Positions 60,627 through 64,000 of a DNA stretch of 64,000 bases are shown one piece after another; positions within the stretch are counted from its first letter, which is position 1, and each line of letters starts with the position of its first letter. Source of the stretch: an uncultured Flavihumibacter sp. (GTDB lineage Bacteria > Bacteroidota > Bacteroidia > Chitinophagales > Chitinophagaceae); contig CABHOY010000042.1 in NCBI GenBank assembly GCA_902168105.1, forward strand, positions 48,387 to 112,386. The letters run 5' to 3'. The translations under genes were made by a program, and so were the position numbers. Below the pieces are notes generated by a model, which had not been told where the DNA came from, did not search any database, and worked only from the letters and a program-made list of their open reading frames with translations.

Positions 60627-63600
60627 ATGGTTTCAAAAGTCAGATTTTTGGGAATGCTCCTGCTGTCACAGTGCCTGACAGCTACAGCACAGATGAAAGA
60701 AGTCGCAGATGTTCCGGTAGAGATCGAAGATCCTCGTATCACAGGCATTAATAAAGAGGCTGCACATGCCACACTGATGCCTTACAGCAATCTAACAGAA
60801 GCACTGAAAGGGAACAGGAAAGCTTCTTCCCGCTGCCTGTTATTGAACGGTACCTGGAAGTTTAACTGGGTGTCCTGGCCGCAGAAAAGACCGGCCGATT
60901 TTTATAAACCTGCCTACAATGTGTCCGGATGGGATACTATCACAGTGCCTTCTAACTGGCAGGTACAGGGCTATGGAACGCCTTTCTACAGCAATTTTAA
61001 TTACACATTTCAGAAGGATTTCCCGAGGGTGATGAGTACACCGCCCCGTAATTTTACAGCATATACAGAAAGAAATCCTGTAGGCAGCTATCGCCGTGAT
61101 TTCATAATACCAGCTACCTGGAAAGGGAAACGGACCTTCATCAGTTTTGAAGGTGTTGACGCCGGATTCTTCCTGTGGATCAATGGCCATAAAGTTGGCT
61201 ATAGCGTGAACAGCCGTAACGTGGCTGAGTTTGATGTGACGGATTATGTAAATCCGGGAAAGAATACCATAGCGGTTGAAGTATATCAGTATACCGTAGG
61301 CAGCTACCTGGAAGACCAGGATATGTGGCGGCTGAGTGGCATATTCAGAAGTGTATATCTGTGGAATGCCCCGCAGGAACATATACGGGACTTCAGTGTT
61401 AAAACAGTCTTCGACAACGCTTATAAGAACGCCACTTTACTGGTCAATGCCAAAGTAAAGAACTACAGCAAAGTAGCATCGGCAGAACATACCCTCGATG
61501 TAAAACTATACGACGGGCAAAAAACAGCGGCCGTAGTTACTGGTAACGTTAAAGTGCCTTCTCTGAAACCCGGTGAGGAAAAGATCATTCAGGTTAGTAT
61601 ACCGGTAAATGATCCTGAGAAGTGGACCGCAGAAACGCCAAAACTATATACCACCGTGCTCTCATTGGGTGATGAACTGTTGAGTACCCCCACTGGTTTC
61701 AGGGAAGTAAAGATCGACGGAAGAGCTTTATTGGTCAACGGAGTACCCGTAAAACTCAAAGGTGTGAACCGTCATGAACACTGGTCAGAAACAGGCCACT
61801 CATTAAATGAAGAACAAATGATACGTGACCTGGTGCTGATCAAACAGGCCAACTGTAATCACGTAAGGACCTGCCACTATTCTGATGATCCTCGCTGGTA
61901 TGAACTCTGTGATAAATACGGCTTGTACGTGCTGGCAGAGGCCAACCTGGAATGTCATGGTGCTATGAACGAATTCAATGAAGAACCACGTATCAAAGAC
62001 GCGATCATTGACCGTAACGTAGCTAATACTGAGAATTTTAAGAATCATCCATCTGTTATTATCTGGTCGTTGGGTAACGAGTGTGGTAACGGCGGTACCA
62101 ACTTCCGGGCTGCATTACAGGCTATCAAACAGATAGATCCCGACAGACCGGTACACTATGAAGGTTTCGGTATCGGCAAAGATAATCCTGCAGATATTGA
62201 CAGCCGCATGTACACTGGCGTAGAAGAAGTACGACGCAATGCAGAGAGCAAAGACCTGACCAAGCCTTTTTATCTGTGCGAGTATGCGCATGCCATGTTT
62301 AATTCAATGGGCTCAGTAGATCTCTATAATGAATTGTTCGATAAGTACCCTTCTCTGTTAGGTGGTTGTATCTGGGAATGGCAGGACCAGGGTTTATGGA
62401 ACAGGCGTAACAAAATGCACCCGATCATCGCCTACGGCGGAGGATTTGGAGAATATCCCAATGATAAATACTTCATTCATAAAGGGGTGGTGTTCTCCGA
62501 CAGATCTCCTAAACCGCATTACCCTGAATTGAAACACGCCTATCAGTGGATCTCCGTGAAAGCGCAGGACCTGTCTGATGGTACGATCAGCATCCGTAAC
62601 CGCTACCAGTTCATCAATCTGAATAACTTCCACGGAAAATGGACGTTGCTGAAGGATGGAAAGCCTGTTGACAGCGGTGCAATAGCAACTTTAGATATAC
62701 CATCAGGAACTGAGAAGAACATAAAGTTGCCTTTGAAACCCTTACAGGCTAACGCAGAATATCTGCTGAATGTATCTTTCTTCACTAACCAGCAATCATT
62801 ATGGGCTGACGCAAATTTCGAGATCGCCAGTCAGCAGCTGGAAGTAAAAGCAGGCATTCCGGCCAACTTATCGAACATGACAGCAACAGCAGTTCCTGAA
62901 TGGCAGGCTGCAGAGGACAACACTGTCCTGATCAAAGGAAAAGGCTTCACAATAACCTTCGATAAACGTAGCGGTACGTTCTCTAAAATGACCAGCAATG
63001 GTAAAGAGCTCCTGTCAGAGAACGGCGGCCCGAGGTTACACCTCTGGCGTGCTCCACACAGAATAGACGACATGTGGGCAGATGAAGGCTGGCAAAAAGC
63101 CGGACTCAGAGACATAAAATGGGAGCTTGATGAGGAGCCGGTACTAAAGGATTCTGCGAACACATTATGTATCGCTGTGAATCTCATCGGCAAGGGCAAA
63201 CATGACTTCGTAGTGCACCATCGTGCTTTATACATGGTCGGCAGCAATGGCCACATTCGTTCCCTGAACCAGGTATCGTGCAGTGACTCAACACTCGTAC
63301 TGGCACGTATGGGGGTAAGAATGCTATTAAACAGCCAGCTGGACCGGTTCTCTTACTACGGGCGTGGTCCGATGGAAAACTATAGTGACAGGAAGAGCGG
63401 CTCAGCCGTTGGCATTTATACCAGCAGTGTCGCACAACAATTGACACCTTACGAGAAGCCTATGGAAGGTGGTAACCATGAGGACGTCCGTTGGGCCGTA
63501 CTGGGAACTGCCAATAACAAACTGTTGAAGGTGAACAGGTTAACGGATCTCATTCAGGTATCAGCATTGCCCTACACAGATGAGGATATGGAACATATCG

Positions 63601-63767
63601 AATACAAAATAGATCTGCCGCCTGTAAACAAAACGGTCCTGACCATCAGCACGCACACCCTGGGCGTGGGCTCAAATGGCTGCGGACCTCGTCCGTTACC
63701 ACCCTATATGGTACATGCCAAAGCGACCGCCTTCAGCTACGAGCTCTTGCTGGGTCAAATGGAATAA
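60627..63767 (+). CDS. GH2 beta-galactosidase-type enzyme (LacZ-like)
   Basis: The ATG at 60627 gives 1046 residues; an upstream in-frame start at 60588 would overlap the previous gene and precede the signal peptide MVSKVRFLGMLLLSQCLTAT-AQ. Order: sugar-binding jelly roll (about 60-225, EDQDMWRLSGIFRSVYLW), Ig-like domain (227-345), TIM barrel (346-640), then DUF4981 and beta-galactosidase small chain (to 1046, YYGRGPMENYSDRKSG near the end). Acid/base Glu485 is in WSLGNECGNGG and nucleophile Glu552 in LCEYAHAM. LKGVNRHEHWSETGH and IWEWQDQGLW are family hallmarks. Secreted to periplasm, it should remove terminal beta-galactosyl groups from imported oligosaccharides. It may not be the last gene: no terminator lies nearer than 63914. 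Confidence 0.95.
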   Translation: MVSKVRFLGMLLLSQCLTATAQMKEVADVPVEIEDPRITGINKEAAHATLMPYSNLTEALKGNRKASSRCLLLNGTWKFNWVSWPQKRPADFYKPAYNVSGWDTITVPSNWQVQGYGTPFYSNFNYTFQKDFPRVMSTPPRNFTAYTERNPVGSYRRDFIIPATWKGKRTFISFEGVDAGFFLWINGHKVGYSVNSRNVAEFDVTDYVNPGKNTIAVEVYQYTVGSYLEDQDMWRLSGIFRSVYLWNAPQEHIRDFSVKTVFDNAYKNATLLVNAKVKNYSKVASAEHTLDVKLYDGQKTAAVVTGNVKVPSLKPGEEKIIQVSIPVNDPEKWTAETPKLYTTVLSLGDELLSTPTGFREVKIDGRALLVNGVPVKLKGVNRHEHWSETGHSLNEEQMIRDLVLIKQANCNHVRTCHYSDDPRWYELCDKYGLYVLAEANLECHGAMNEFNEEPRIKDAIIDRNVANTENFKNHPSVIIWSLGNECGNGGTNFRAALQAIKQIDPDRPVHYEGFGIGKDNPADIDSRMYTGVEEVRRNAESKDLTKPFYLCEYAHAMFNSMGSVDLYNELFDKYPSLLGGCIWEWQDQGLWNRRNKMHPIIAYGGGFGEYPNDKYFIHKGVVFSDRSPKPHYPELKHAYQWISVKAQDLSDGTISIRNRYQFINLNNFHGKWTLLKDGKPVDSGAIATLDIPSGTEKNIKLPLKPLQANAEYLLNVSFFTNQQSLWADANFEIASQQLEVKAGIPANLSNMTATAVPEWQAAEDNTVLIKGKGFTITFDKRSGTFSKMTSNGKELLSENGGPRLHLWRAPHRIDDMWADEGWQKAGLRDIKWELDEEPVLKDSANTLCIAVNLIGKGKHDFVVHHRALYMVGSNGHIRSLNQVSCSDSTLVLARMGVRMLLNSQLDRFSYYGRGPMENYSDRKSGSAVGIYTSSVAQQLTPYEKPMEGGNHEDVRWAVLGTANNKLLKVNRLTDLIQVSALPYTDEDMEHIEYKIDLPPVNKTVLTISTHTLGVGSNGCGPRPLPPYMVHAKATAFSYELLLGQME

Positions 63768-63790
63768 ATATTCCCGGCATCAAGTCCACC

Positions 63791-63823
63791 TATGCGTCGT
63801 GTATGCGCCGTGTATGCGTCGTG
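63791..63823. repeat. Three tandem 11-bp repeats after the GH2 gene
   Basis: TATGCGTCGTG (63791-63801), TATGCGCCGTG (63802-63812), TATGCGTCGTG (63813-63823). A looser AACAAAACATAA/CAACAAACCACAA pattern follows to 63912. Function unknown. Confidence 0.6.
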
Positions 63824-63913
63824 TATGAAGCATATATAAAGCGTAGTTTATCCGGCGCAACAAAACATAACTAACAAGCCACAATCAACAAAACATAATC
63901 AACAAACCACAAT

Positions 63914-63940
63914 AGGACCCCGGTAGGGGTCCTATTTGTT
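63914..63940 (+). terminator. Intrinsic terminator downstream of the GH2 gene
   Basis: AGGACCCC (63914-63921) pairs with GGGGTCCT (63926-63933), loop GGTA, then ATTTGTTT. Confidence 0.8.
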
Positions 63941-63945
63941 TGTAG

Positions 63946-64000
63946 CCCCGGGTTTCAACCCGGGGGACGGCGTCCGCCCCGATCACCCGCCCCGATCACC
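63946..64000. repeat. GC-rich hairpin and 13-bp direct repeat at window edge
   Basis: CCCCGGGTT (63946-63954) pairs perfectly with AACCCGGGG (63957-63965) around a 2-nt loop. This sequence type recurs between genes in many bacterial genomes. CGCCCCGATCACC then occurs twice in tandem (63975-63987, 63988-64000) and may continue beyond the window. Confidence 0.6.

Noticed and set aside
63946..64000. Possible start of a CRISPR array
   Set aside because: The 13-bp units are directly adjacent with no spacers and too short for CRISPR repeats.

Overview
The window looks like chromosome from a soil or plant-associated member of the Bacteroidota, most likely family Chitinophagaceae and close to Chitinophaga. 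Supporting signs are three SusC/SusD pairs, a hybrid two-component system, an ECF sigma/FecR pair, a type IX secretion sorting domain, many Cys-lipobox lipoproteins, and promoters with the Bacteroidota -7 element TAnnTTTG. The genus is an inference. I found no rRNA, tRNA, CRISPR array or insertion sequence.

Layout. (1) 1-6398: the start of a small conserved gene leaving the window, then a secreted protein of about 1992 residues (Asp-box repeats, IPT/TIG domains, two blocks of seven calcium-loop FG-GAP repeats, T9SS tail). (2) 6413-26399, minus strand: a polysaccharide-utilisation locus. A one-protein sensor/regulator (HTCS) is followed by SusC, SusD, a surface glycan-binding lipoprotein, a clan GH-A hydrolase and an MFS transporter. 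A second SusC/SusD pair lies beyond it, behind a 55-bp tandem repeat carrying two LacI-type palindromes. Between the two units a group II truncated haemoglobin gene is broken by an in-frame TAG. (3) 26536-33054: small lipoproteins (one resembling the allene oxide cyclase/dirigent barrel), an FAD amine oxidase, a cysteine hydrolase, a three-gene peptide/propeller/CxxC-lipoprotein cassette, and a GH130 enzyme. (4) 33282-38983: an RND efflux operon. (5) 40649-44850: an arsenic resistance cluster (ArsN1-like acetyltransferase, ArsR, Acr3, DUF6428 protein, ArsC, ArsO-like monooxygenase), with two matching ArsR boxes placed over two matching promoters. (6) 44885-50395: mixed accessory genes, including a convergent pair of HEAGH-motif paralogues, an ADP-ribosylglycohydrolase, a frameshifted secreted gene, GH43, a TPR protein and a possible immunity-type gene. 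(7) 50396-63767: a ricin-type lectin/propeller lipoprotein, a degraded GH76 remnant, then a second polysaccharide locus controlled by a divergently placed ECF sigma and FecR anti-sigma, with STN-type SusC, SusD, a DUF1735/F5-8C lipoprotein and a GH2 beta-galactosidase-type enzyme. The window ends in tandem repeats and hairpins.

How the genes work together. In both loci, surface lipoproteins capture a glycan, SusC/SusD imports oligosaccharides, and the hydrolases cleave them. The first locus is sensed by the HTCS in the periplasm. The second is sensed by transport-coupled signalling through the STN domain, FecR and sigma. Three genes (globin, 47066 gene, GH76) carry visible lesions, so the accessory stretches are decaying in places. 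The least explained parts are the peptide/DUF4221/CxxC cassette, the HEAGH pair and the LacI-type tandem operators.
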